Below, in pieces: positions 12,330 through 22,844 of a DNA stretch of 64,000 nt. The notes under the pieces are model-generated. The model had not been told where the DNA came from. It did no database searches and saw only the letters and a program-made list of their open reading frames with translations. Within the stretch, counting starts at the first letter, position 1. Each line of letters begins with the position of its first letter. The stretch comes from Oscheius onirici (taxonomy: Eukaryota > Nematoda > Chromadorea > Rhabditida > Rhabditidae): the NCBI GenBank assembly GCA_932521025.1, contig OW051471.1:1302001-1366000 (forward strand), given 5' to 3'. The translations under genes and the position numbers were made by a program.

Positions 12330-12630
12330 CGGTAAGCATTGTTCACTAGCTAATTTTTGAATGTGGGTCAACTTGCTGAGTTTTTTTCGCTGTTACAATT
12401 TGGTTTTCTGGAACAGACGATAAAAGAGTGATCCTATGAGAAAAGACGAGGATTTGGCTTTTGTAAGAACTATTGTTCACTTTTTGTCCAGTTGCGTAGT
12501 TCAAACTATAAGTACAAACGAAAAGAACAATAGTATTATTCCATTTTTGTCCGGTTGAATTCAGTAAAACAAGGGGCAAAAGCCCTTTCTCTTCAAAGAA
12601 TCCACTTTTTCACAGATCCAGATATTGTTA
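12330..12630 (+). repeat. Solo arm of the foldback family
   Basis: Runs from CATTGTTCACTAGCTAATTTTT to CTTTTTCACAGATCCAGAT, closely matching the right arms near 8430-8725 and 24010-24310. No inverted partner is visible nearby. It ends beside the LINE tail at 12779-12990. Confidence 0.55.
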
Positions 12631-12778
12631 TATTTTGCTGACCGTTTTTACTAAAAATGACGAAAAAATGCAGATGTTGGTCAAAAAACACCCATTTTTT
12701 CTAAAATTTGCCCACGGGCCGAGGTTTTCTGGCCCGGGCCGGAGATTTTAAGCCCAGGCCCGGCGTGTCAGCCTTGTT

Positions 12779-12990
12779 TAACGCTGGGCAAGGAGAGTAA
12801 CTGATTGTGAGTGGATCCCTCGACAAGGCACAAGATGAGCAGGAAGGCAACGGTGCAGATGGATGGACGAAGGAAAAGAGCAAGAGAGCAATGTGGTGAA
12901 GACGAACAGTTGAGGAATGGAATACTCTCAGAGATGCCCTCGTCGATGTTTGACGTGATTAGCAAGTAAATAAAAATAATAATGTCTCAC
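12779..12990 (+). pseudogene. LINE reverse-transcriptase tail, relic 1
   Basis: Conceptual reading gives WARRVTD..WIPRQGTR then GRQRCRWMDE, and later EEWNTLRDALVD, across frame breaks and a stop. This is the C-terminal tail typical of non-LTR retrotransposon reverse transcriptases. It ends in an A-rich tail (AAATAAAAATAATAATG). It is 5'-truncated, as is common for LINE copies. The sister relic is at 23236-23430. Confidence 0.65.
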
Positions 12991-13713
12991 TGAACTTCTG
13001 TATGGAAAATGCTCCTATTCATTGCACTGTCATCCAAGTGTGGGTTCTAAAAGTGGAAATTCTTCTTTTCATGTGGTACCACCAATCAAGAGCTATCTGC
13101 TAGGGATTACATTTCGTCAAATTCTGTTCGTACTTATGGCTGTTAGCAAAAGTTTCGTTTTTTTTCGCTTTACTAATACCATTACAAGAAAAGCTTGGAT
13201 AGCCAAGAGTTGATAGTGTCGTTTGTGAATTTATCTTATTCTCTCTTGGCGGATTTTTTCTCAGCCATAAAAAGAGTCCAACTCTCCAAGCTCAAGAAGC
13301 AGTTTTGTCGTTTAAAAAATTCTATGGCATTATATAACTAGCAGGAAACATAAAGTTTTTCCAACATTTTCCCCCGATAGATTTGTCAAAACGAACTCCA
13401 CTATTCAAAACATTTTCTGTTTCAAGAGAAACCGAAAATATGATCACTAAACCAGTTCTGTTAAGTTACTAGTTCTGTGCCAAAAAAGTTAAAAAAAATG
13501 TCTACTACATATTACAGTAACCCTGAGCTTTTCAGACCTATTTTGAACCCTCACAATTTCAACGAAACGTTCCAATTATGACTCTCTCTCTGTAGCCACC
13601 GGAACCGTTCCCGAAAATTGAAGAGAGTACCAGAAAAAGTTCCCATTACTCAACTTGGACCAGTTCTATTCCCTAGGTGTGACCCGTCCCCTTTGAAAAA
13701 GCCTTGGCGGGAG

Positions 13714-13719
13714 TATAAA
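13714..13719 (+). promoter_or_regulatory. TATA box of collagen B
   Basis: TATAAA lies 50 bp upstream of the ATG at 13769, matching the arrangement at collagen A. Confidence 0.55.
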
Positions 13720-13768
13720 TTGACCTTTTGTAAATGAGAAAACGCAATCTCTTCTCCCTCTGCCAATC

Positions 13769-16700
13769 ATGGGAAAGATCATCGTCGTCGGCTCCGTGGC
13801 TACTCTAGCATTCGTTGCGGGAACGCTGTTCGTCATGAGCAACCTGCTCAGCGACATCAATTCCCTTCAGGAGGAAGTCCACGAAGGAATGCATCAGTTC
13901 AGAGTGGGTTCTTTTCTTATGGGAAACACGATTTTGCTGATTATATAAAAAAGACCCGGTAGTTTTTTTAGATAGCTTTGAAGCGTAAAACCTTTGTCTT
14001 TTTTGGTCGAGTTTCCTCATATTTTGTCAAGAAAAAGGGCGAGACTGATTGTGAGGGTAAGATTTTAGCTCTTCCATTCGAGACCCACTTAGCACACAAG
14101 CATTGGATACTCAGCCAACAAATCCCAACTTTCGCTGCGTATCTTTCAAATTTGTTGGCTGAGAACTTTTGCGTACTAAATGGGTCTCGAAGGGAAGAGC
14201 TAAAATCTTACGGTGATCCCCTTCTTTTTGAACAGACAATAAACGAGTTGTATGGAAAGAGGAAACCAATAGTGCAAAACGTCTTTTCTATCAACGGCAT
14301 ATTTTTGCTTCAATTTAAACTCTAATTCTTATTGAGCCGTTCTTTTAACAATACATCTGAGCGACAGCATGAAAATTGTATTTTCGGTAAAAAAGACGTT
14401 ATTTTCTCAGAAAAACCCTAAAATGTGAAGAATTCAAGCATCTGTTTAATTTTTTTTACTGAGGGCTTTTATACGGACCAAAAAAGTGATACTTTTCCCA
14501 AAAAAAATAGAAAAAAAATTCTTAGTTTCACTGCTGTCTCTTACTAGAACCCAAATACAGCTTGCGTTACTCGTACCGTTTCGAATGCCCAAACTGTTCA
14601 GATTTCCTTAGGTGCATTCAAAAAAAACTCAAATTTCTTTCAGGAAATCTCCGGTGACACCTGGTCCCGTCTCATGAACAAGCATACTAATCCTACTGGA
14701 GCTTCCGATGCCCCTCCCACCTTCGTTACACTCTTCGCCGGTCGTCATAAGAGAAGCAACGAGCAGTGTAACTGTGGCCCCCGTTCCGAAGGCTGTCCCG
14801 CTGGACCTCCCGGTCCTCCTGGAGAGCGTGGAGAACCCGGAGAGCCCGGACCTAATGGAGACGATGGAAAGCCCGGAGCTCCTGGAGTCGTCGTGGCCAT
14901 CACTCACGATATTCCCGGCGGTTGCATCAAGTGCCCCGCTGGACCTCCTGGTGGGTTTTTGGAGAATCTTCAATGGGCAATGGGATGAGTAGAAAACAAA
15001 AAAACATCATTTTTGTTAGCCAACGAAAGGGTTCAACAGGCTTGTGCCAAATCATGGGCGGGCGTGGGCGGAAAATTCGGGCAGGTTGCGGTATCGCCCC
15101 CCCCCCCCCTCCGTGGCCATTCAGCGCGGGGGGGGGGGGGGAATAAAGTATACCATAGGTTTTTCACTTCAAATCGCTCCGTAAAGAAGGGCAAATGATA
15201 AATAAAGTGTAAGTAAGCTATTATTATCCTTTTCCACTGATTATCTAAGGTTTGAGCGCTTACCCAGCTTGCTTAGAGTCAGTTTGACTTTTTGAGTCAT
15301 TTTCAGTTTTTCGACTACTACAACTTATTTTCAAGCTTTGCGATGTTCTACAATCTTGTAGAGGAGATCAAAAGCTACAACTATGTAGAACATCACAAAG
15401 CTGGATAACCTTTTCTTCGTGTTGAAAAACCAGTTGGGAGATGGTCTCGAGATTAACTGCACCAGCTCAAACCTTAGATAATCAGAGGAAAAAATCAAAA
15501 ATCAATGTTTATTGAGGCACTAGCATTCGTCTATCACTGTCATTTTTAACCATTTATAAAAAATAGAAAAAATGGGTGTAAACCCCTAAAAATGTAAAAA
15601 TACAAGTTTGTGAGTCAGAAAAGGTGTTGGCCGTTGACCTGAAATTTTCCGCCCAACGCCCGCCCACGCCCGAAAACCAGCGCTGAATTTTCCGCCCACG
15701 CCCGCCCCAAACGCCCAATTTGGCACAAGCCTGGGGTTCAATCAAAGAGCTTTCAAAAACGATTCAATAGGTTAGCCGGGAAGTTAATTCTCCGTGTCAA
15801 ATTCTTTGTTTCAAAACGACTATACAGGAACTCATTTGAACTCTGTAATCCTTGCGGCATGGTACAGTCACATAATAATCAGTTTGAAAAATATAGACCC
15901 TTCCCCAGTCAACTGACCCCTTCTGCTCCCTTCCCTAGTTAACCGATCTCTCCTGATCCTGTCATGTGTTCTTCCTTCCCAATCAATCGGACCTTTTTCA
16001 TTCTTTCCCAGGATTCTCATCCCCTCCTAAAAAACCGATTCGAATTTTCCTATTTTCTGGTCATTCGATTCCTCCCTGATCGTATACAGATCAACCGACC
16101 TCTTCTGATCCTCTAGCGGTCAGCCGGACTCTATTTCCTACTCAAAAGTTATTAGCAAAAATATATGGCGAGGAATCGAACCCGGGTCGTCTGTGTAACA
16201 GCGGCGACTCTTAACAATACACCAAAATTTGAGGTCCCGGAGAAACAAACAAACACACAGAGTCCACCACAGACACCGTTGTACTTTAGTAGTAGAGAGA
16301 TCTATAAATTCTGAAAGCTACTGTTAGCCTAGGGAAAAAATATTTGCTTCAATTGATCCGGATCCTGCTTCGCTTAGTTTTGCAGCAATGTTCGATTTGT
16401 AGGCCGTGAAGAAAAAGTGACGTATAAGTAAAAGGATTTTAGGATTACTGAATGGTTCTTCTTTGAGCATATTTTAGCACAGAATGCCCATTTTTACAGT
16501 TTTCGAAGGCACTTCGGGAAAAAAGTAGCCGCCCAGTAAAGAAAAATTAATTTTTACAGAAGGCAGCAATTGACTTTAGTTTTCCCAATCAGTTTGAGTT
16601 ATCAAGTGGAGATGAAACAGAAGTTTTTCTCTGACTTTGCTTTTTTCCTGTTTCTAAATTGGGGAATTTCATATGGCAAAGAAAAGTAGAAGAGACGAAT

Positions 16701-17216
16701 CCGAAAAAAATTAATTTTTACGAAAAGTTTACATTTATTAAGAATCTGAAACTAAAACGTTCTCCTCAAAACACGCAAAAAAAAATTTCAGGACCTCGTG
16801 GGCCCGCCGGAAACCCCGGTCCCAATGGACCTCCCGGCCGTTCCGGGCCCAAGGGACCTCTTGGCGGTCCTGGACCTCGTGGAGGACCTGGAGAGCCCGG
16901 AGAAGCCGGTCCCAACGGAAAACCCGGACGTCCCGGTCCCGCTGGACCTCGCGGAAGCCCCGGAACGGACTACAGACCCGGAAATCCCGGACGTCCCGGT
17001 CCTGCCGGTCCTCGCGGACCTCCCGGACCTGGAGGAGAGCCCGGAGCTCCTGGCAGCGATGGAAAGCCCGGAAACAAGGGCGCTCCCGGTCATCCCGGCC
17101 AAAATGGCGGAGCTGGAAAGAGAGGAACACCAGGAGGCCGTGGAGAAGACGGCAAGCCTGGAAGCGATGCCGCTTATTGTCCTTGCCCTCGTCGTGCCAA
17201 CTACTACAAGGCTTAG
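13769..17216 (+). CDS. Cuticle collagen B (288 aa, 3 exons)
   Basis: Exons 13769-13903, 14644-14950 and 16792-17216 join in phase (0, then 1) into 288 residues. The N-terminus has a signal-anchor (about residues 4-26) followed by [12 protein letters not shown] and a GDTWSRLM segment, the Col_cuticle_N pattern. GRHKRS is a textbook R-X-K-R processing site for the BLI-4 protease. Cys pairs precede (QCNCG), interrupt (GGCIKCP) and end (AAYCPCPRR) the Gly-X-Y tract, placing it in a different subgroup from collagen A. Intron 2 is 1.8 kb and holds a word-repeat hAT-like MITE and a SINE-like element, and intron 1 holds a hairpin element, yet all splice sites remain intact. The product is a structural cuticle protein made by epidermis. 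Confidence 0.93.
14058..14211. repeat. Palindromic MITE with GATACTCAGC core, in collagen B intron 1
   Basis: The ends GTAAGATTTTAGCTCTTCC and GGAAGAGCTAAAATCTTAC are inverted, as are GAGACCCA...TGGGTCTC inside and CAGCCAACAAAT/ATTTGTTGGCTG around the middle. The whole could fold into one hairpin. The same GGATACTCAGCC string occurs in a hairpin near 24670 and near 57390, and a similar one at 49292-49432. Confidence 0.7.
15037..15733. mobile_element. Word-repeat hAT-like MITE (GGGCGTGGGCGG word), in collagen B intron 2
   Basis: Ends CAGGCTTGTGCCAAAT and ATTTGGCACAAGCCTG are perfect inverted repeats. The flanks are identical 8-bp duplications, GGGTTCAA (15029-15036 and 15734-15741). The sub-terminal DNA is made of GGGCGTGGGCGG-type words on both sides. 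The interior carries another palindrome (about 15235-15480) with a GATGTTCTACAA hairpin also found in the MITE at 61842-62088. No coding capacity. Confidence 0.87.
15895..16302 (-). mobile_element. SINE-like element, reverse copy, in collagen B intron 2
   Basis: Read on the reverse strand it has the head CTCTCTACTACTAAAG, the B-box GACCCGGGTTCGATTCC and the tail of GATC-rich units, all as in 8878-9235. It starts about 160 bp after the hAT-like MITE in the same intron. Confidence 0.62.
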
Positions 17217-17265
17217 ATATAGAATTTTGTCCATTGCTCCGATGTTTCCTTGTAGAGGAGAGTGG

Positions 17266-17271
17266 AATAAA
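17266..17271 (+). terminator. Poly(A) signal AATAAA of collagen B
   Basis: Consensus hexamer 50 nt downstream of the TAG at 17214-17216. Confidence 0.6.
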
Positions 17272-18429
17272 GAGCTTAGAAATGGATGAGGTGTTTTGTT
17301 TTGAAGGGAGCATAAAGATAAATTGTGTTCTGGTAGAGCAATCAGTTCACCTTTACCGCAAGACAAATAACTAGGAGTAATGTTCAGAAAAAAAGAGCAT
17401 GATTTGAATTTGCGCCAGAGTTGTGAATGGAAGAAACCCCAGAGGCATCATTTTTGACTGTGCCTGCGCACCAACTCGTAAAAAGCATGAAGCCAGCGTA
17501 TTGACGCCTGACTACGATCGGTTAGGCTACAAGCTCTACGCTTTGGCGGGCACCAAAAGTAAAATTACGTCTCCCGCCTTTTTACTCTGATTGGAACTGT
17601 TCTTCTTTTTCCTTGAAACAGACTATGCAGATCACAGTAAAAACAAGTGCGGGAATCTTTACAAGCTTGCTAGCACTTTGTGAAGATTGCTGAAATTACA
17701 ACAGTTGAAACTTTACGCAAAAGGAAAATAAACCACAAAGCTGTTTCTAATCGGAAATTGGGAAATAATTTGGAAAAAACGATGTCTGTTTCCGAAAGAA
17801 TTAGGGACTGCTAAAGCAATGACGAACTGAGTGAAAAGTGTTTTGTTTTGGAGGTAGCATAAAGACTGATGGTGGGTTCTAAAATTATTTAGTAGATCTT
17901 CTGAGGAGAAACGAAAACGTTCAAGCACGTTGATGCATGGCTACGCAGTAGGTAACAATTGGGAAAGAAGAATGATTTGGAGTCCACGGCTGTTTTCCAA
18001 TTTTTTAGCCTTCTTAGACGGTAAATACAGTCAAGAGTGACGTTAGAAGTGTACTTTCATGTCTCTGTTTCTTCCAAGAAAAAAAACTGAATAAGTTTGA
18101 CCGAACACGTGATTTAAGCCGAAGATTTTTGAAGACGTGCCGCTTGACTTATCATTTTCCAGTGAGCACTTTTTGTCTTACGCTGATGTTGAAACAAATA
18201 CTGCCACATTGTGTCCCGCTCAAAACTGTCAGCATATTTTTACGCTTTTTGGCAGAGAGACGAAAAAAAAAGTCTCCTTCAAGTTTCGGCGATAATTAGG
18301 TGATTTTTTCGAGTTACTGGTTTTTTGCCGGAGAAATCACTTCGTATAACATTATTTTGACATATAGCTTTACCAGCCGGCTTCGCCGCCTGTCGGCGGC
18401 TTTTCTACATGTGCTTTCTTCTTTACTTC

Positions 18430-19072
18430 TGCTCCCTTCCCCAGTCAACCGATCTCTCCTGATCCCTTCTGCTACCTTCCCCAGTCAACCGATCCTATCT
18501 GACCTCTTCCCGAGTCAACCGATCCCTTCTGCTCCCTTTTTCGGCTATCCGATCTCTCTCAACTTATACAGATAAACCGGTCCCTTGTAATCCCCTACCA
18601 GTCACCCTGATTTTATTTCCTACTCAAATTAGCAAAAATATTTGGCGAGTAGAGGAGTCGAACTCGGGTCGTCTGGGTGAAGACGATTTTGAGTTGATTT
18701 TGGACAAAATGGCTGCTTTTTTACGAAAATCGCCGAGAATCCTTGCAAAGTGGGTGTATTCTGCCATTTTTCACCTCATGTAGGTATTTTTCTACGCTGA
18801 GTTCGAAAATGTAGTCGAAAATAAGAAAAAGTGGCGATAAAACATCTAAAAATCGTCAACATTACACAAAAAGGAATAAAAACCAACGCTGCGGCCGTCA
18901 TTTGCGTATTTTCGTGACGGGAACCACGAAATAAATCCTTTAAAGAATTGATTTGGTGTCCCTATTCGTTGGAAATAGACTATAACAATACACCAAAGTT
19001 TGAGGTCCTGGACAAACAAACAAACACACAGAGTCCACGACAGACGCGCTTTAGTAGTAGAGAGATCATAAA
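18430..19072 (-). mobile_element. SINE-like element interrupted by a MITE fragment
   Basis: The tail and B box of a reverse SINE-like copy (18430-18690) and its head (about 18986-19072) are separated by about 296 bp matching the element at 38583-39062, including its end TTCGTTGGAAATAGACTATA. The inserted piece has one recognisable end; its other end and a few SINE bases are missing. This is a nested insertion. Confidence 0.68.
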
Positions 19073-19099
19073 ACAAAAAACTTTGCTCAAAGAATAAAT

Positions 19100-20197
19100 T
19101 TATTTCCCTCTAGCCACACAACCCTGTCCATTACAGGTCAAAAAGATTGGAGCCTGAGGATCTCCAGCCACCAAGTTACCAAATTCGTCTGTTCGAGGAT
19201 TCTGTAAACTGTTTTTGTTTCAGTGAAAAGTGGTATAGGCGAGCGTTTTGTAATCTTCGGTCTTCAGAATGTTTACGGGAACCTAAAAACTACAAAAAAT
19301 ACTTACAGACTGCTGGTACATGTCCATCAAATTCTGCCTGTACTGTCTATTGTTGCTCTCATAGCCGGGCTGTTGCATCATGTAGTCCTTCTGTTGCTTG
19401 TAGCCACTAAATGTTCATTTTGTTTGCAAAGGTCAGTCTCTAGAGAAAAACAGTGTATCATTTCAACTGAATCAAAAATCCTAACAGCTCTGACTACTTT
19501 TTGCTCTCAAAACTTTGAAAAATATCACAGATCATCCGTACCATTTGGGAAGCCCCAACCACGTCTTGTCAATAAACGGTTCAGTCTCAAAAAAACGCAT
19601 CTGCTTTTACACAAACTTTATAATAGAAACACGGCGATCATGGTCAATAGATTTGCAACATTGGCTGTTGAAAAAAATGTTTATTCGGCTATCGATGCAT
19701 TTCGCATGACCGGATCACATCCGAAGAATAGAGTAGAGAGATGCCAGGGCAGACTACCTTCGTGTACCCGGGATTGAACTCGCGATCGATCGGGAATTTT
19801 CATGGATTCACGCGGGTATTTTTTTGGCCATTCCCGCACATCTCTGACTGTCATCCTATCCACTTGACTGTTAGGATCCCACCGCACACCAAATTATAAA
19901 AAAAACTGTTTCATCAAAACCATTTGATCAAATACAACAAATCTACCTACTCTTCCTTCTCGCCCCTCATCTAGAGCTCCACAAAAGCCATTCATTCTTT
20001 TCGTATAAGAAAATCTCAGAATTTTTAGCACTCTCTCGCATTTTTGTCTTCTAAACCAACCTATCAATATCGCTCATGAAACTGTCATAGATCTGCTTGT
20101 AGTAGTTTCCTTCGGACATTTGACCAAAATCCGGGTTCCATCTTTGACCTTCTGAAGAAATGAAAAGAAGGGAGACGACGAGAAGATACGAAAACAT
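19100..20197 (-). CDS. Small secreted Gln/Tyr-rich protein (112 aa, 3 exons)
   Basis: Reverse-strand exons 20197-20061, 19406-19307 and 19201-19100 join in phase (2, then 0) into 112 residues ending in TAA. The first exon encodes a clean signal peptide (MFSYLLVVSLLFISSEGQ) followed by RWNPDFGQMSEGNYYKQIY. The middle is rich in Gln, Tyr and Met (GYKQQKDYMMQQPGYE), and the C-terminus has one Cys pair (TCNGQGCVARGK). An AATAAA overlaps the stop. No domain is recognised. The composition suggests an extracellular or cuticle-associated low-complexity protein, but this is only inference. Two well-formed splice pairs in matching phase make the model credible. Confidence 0.72.
19745..19890 (-). repeat. 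tRNA-like sequence in intron 1 of the small secreted gene
   Basis: Reverse strand reads GTGCGGTGGGATCC...CAGTCAAGTGGATAGG (A-box-like) and ends CGCGAGTTCAATCCCGGGT, with a B-box-like GTTCAATCC. The A-to-B distance is larger than in a standard tRNA and no good cloverleaf forms. It is read as tRNA-derived repeat rather than a functional tRNA. Confidence 0.4.
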
Positions 20198-20325
20198 GTG
20201 TCCGCCTCTGGAGAATGACCGATCGCCAGGAACTGGAAAAGTTCAAAGGGCTAATCCTGTCGGGCCCGCAAGGTCGTAAAAAGACTAGGGGAAGGGTACA
20301 GGATACCGGATTTGTGGATCTACAG

Positions 20326-21045
20326 TCCGGACAATAAACAATGAGACTTTTGCTTTGCTCATAACTTTTTTTCTGAATGAGATATCGAAAATCGGCTTTC
20401 TGCGCTCTACTTCTCTACGTCTGGGCTATATTGTGCCAAAAAATCAGACCTCTAGGTGATTTCTACGAGTTTTGGCGGCGCTTTGACCGCAAACACTTTT
20501 TTTTTGACCCCTCCCTATATCCCAGCCCTCCTGGATAAAGGAACTGAGCTAATTCCATTGGCGCTATATGCACACTAGTAGTGCCAACTACCGCTCAGAG
20601 TTTCAGACCAAACCGTTTAGCTGTTCTTGAGAAATGTGCTCCGCAAACTCCTATTATACCCATTTTGAAAAATTAAAAAAGGTTAAAAGATGACCGAGAT
20701 ATGATGTGTTGAAGTTGGGTCAAAATCGGAGTTTGCGGAACACATTTCTCAAGGACGGCTAAACGGTTTGGTCTGAAGCTCTGGGCGGTAGTTGGCACTA
20801 CTAGTGTGCATATAGCGCCAATGGAATTAGCTCAGTTCCTTTATCCCGGAAGGCTGGGATATAGGGAGGGGTTAAAAAAGTGTTTGCGGTCAAAGCGCCG
20901 CCAAAACTCGTAGAAATCACCTAGAGGTCTGATTTTTTGGCACAATATAGCCCAGACGTAGAGAAGTAGAGCGCAGAAAGCCGATTTTCGATATCTCATT
21001 CAGAAAAAAAGTTATGAGCAAAAGGCTCACTATTTATTGTCCGGA
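20326..21045. mobile_element. Large palindromic (foldback) element
   Basis: Two arms of about 330 bp are nearly perfect inverted copies around a spacer of roughly 60 bp. The ends read TCCGGACAATAAA and TTTATTGTCCGGA. The arms are far longer than ordinary TIRs and contain no open frame. I could not identify a clean target duplication. Conservation between the arms implies a young or gene-converted element. Confidence 0.8.
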
Positions 21046-21589
21046 GAGTGGAAACTTGAAATTTTGGGGAAGAAACCAAACTGATACATACAGTAAAGTG
21101 AGCAGGCTATAGACTGATTTCTGTAGCCTCTGAAACGTAAAAAAAAATCTGAAAAAAAAACACGAAAACGCTGACATACAAGCTGTGTTTCTATCGATAA
21201 AGGATCGTTCAAGCTTCATTTCTTTTTTGGAAAACCTCCGTAGCTGCTTCTTTTCAAAATTGTTTGAACCTATTTTGTTTACAATTTTTGCCTTTTTTGC
21301 ACAGTTCTGTAGTCTATTTTGGCTTCATTGTGCTTAGAAATATAGAGCAGTGAACTGATTACCGTTTTTGCCTTGTTGTGACTGTAAAAAAGAGTACATT
21401 TTTGAAACGGGCAACAAGGAAAGTGTTCGAGCATAGGCCGGCTAATCAAAAATCGGCTTTCGCTACAGAAGTCAGCTTTTTTCTGATCTCGGTGATGCAT
21501 TCCGATTTTCCTGAACTTTCTTGACGTTATCATTGCTCTCTGAGCCTCGAAGAAGCAGATGGCCAGTGGCGAACATGATTCGAATCCTC

Positions 21590-22134
21590 ATGCCCCCCCC
21601 CCCACCGTGGAAATTAGGGGGCGTAAATACACTACCCGGACCTTTCCTAGATATGCCCCCCACAGAAGTCAAAGGAGCCCCCACCCACTTTTTATCTACA
21701 GCGAAATTTCGTTTAAAAAAGGTTCAGTATGCTTTCTTTGGCTAAGCATTTAAGGAAGAAAAATCATCAATTCTAAGAAAATAACAAAGAAAAAGAAGGA
21801 AACAAAGTAAAATCAACAAAAATTGGACAGGGGTGGAAATATATAAGGACTAACCTGGTTTTTTACTTGATTTTATGTCTGAACTGTACAAAATAATTAG
21901 AAAAAGGAACCTTTAGCAAAAAAAACATTGAAAACGGAAGAAAAGAAAGCAGAAATCTATGCCAAAAAATGCCTGAACAATGCTTTTTGGCAGATTTTCT
22001 CACGACAGCAAAAAAGTTTGGCCTATAATTTTTTTTCTATTTTTAGCTAAAAAATAATTCCATAGTCTACTTACATATTTTTTGAACAAAAAGCTAAAAG
22101 AAAACAGCGAAAAAAACATATCTACGTTCTACCC
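21590..22134. mobile_element. C-run element, copy 1 (internally deleted)
   Basis: About 510 bp (21600-22113) match 28003-28508 almost base for base; I noticed only a few differences. The left side starts in a run of C before ACCGTGG. The right side jumps straight to ACATATCTACGTTCTACCC, missing the roughly 190 bp present before that sequence in the other copy. Confidence 0.75.
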
Positions 22135-22844
22135 TCCAATTTGTTCTATATTCGACATTTTGGCAAAACATTCGCATAATCAAAAAACGGAGTTTCGAAC
22201 AGAGCAGTTTTCTGGCACAAGATTCCAGTTTTTTTCTATTATAAAAGTTCTTTTTTATACATAGTAACTGTAACTACCATAACTGTACTACCCAATGTAC
22301 TTGTTTTTCGAACTTTTCAAAGAGAATTTTATGCTTCAGTGAATCTATAAGACAATCCGCTACCTTTAGGAGTAGTCAAAAGACGCCTTCGTTCTCACTC
22401 AATCCACTTTTCTACACTCACAGACATCTGTTCACCCCTTGTTCACCGCTCCTTTCCCCGGTCACCTGTTCCAGCTAATTTCCTCCCTTTTTATGACCTC
22501 CGATTGAGCGGAGCAAATAAACTACTCATTTCCCTCTCTCAGAAAGGAGGAAATTATCCTCATATGGTCCCCATCTGTTTTCTCACTCCCCCAGTTTGGT
22601 ATTCGGTTAATTAGTCCAAATCCGTGTTCGGGCATCGATCCCTCGTCCCGCACAGACTAGGTTTTCCTCTGGTGTTCATTGAATCAATCTTTTTCTGTCT
22701 CTCTGTCCCCCAAACTCTCTGTCTTCCTGTTTCTCTATCTCTCTAATTTTTTATTTTTCTCCACCTCAAAGAACTTCAATCAAAGCAATCACAGAGTCAC
22801 CCATTCACGGTCTCTTTTCCACTTCGAACCAAGGGAAAAGAGAG

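Larger units (their letters stand above)
7448..13713. other. 6.3-kb gene-free, repeat-rich intergenic region
   Basis: Holds a foldback element (about 7885-8770), a SINE-like element (8878-9235), a C/G-run region near 9900, an inverted SINE pair (10715-11130), a B-box repeat (11130-11580), a solo foldback arm (12330-12630), a GGCCCGGGCC-word fragment (12711-12775) and a LINE tail (12779-12990). The longest frame (9511-9996) has no splice signals, no recognisable domain and runs through a poly-G stretch, so I do not call it a gene. Confidence 0.55.
17217..19099. other. Collagen B 3' UTR and intergenic DNA
   Basis: A consensus AATAAA lies at 17266-17271, 50 nt after the collagen stop. Beyond it is ordinary AT-rich DNA up to the SINE/MITE compound at 18430-19072. 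No gene could be supported. Confidence 0.5.
20198..22844. other. Divergent intergenic region, repeat-rich
   Basis: Separates the small secreted gene (-) from the ET-module gene (+). It holds the large palindrome 20326-21045 and the C-run element copy 21590-22134. No gene seen. Confidence 0.5.
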
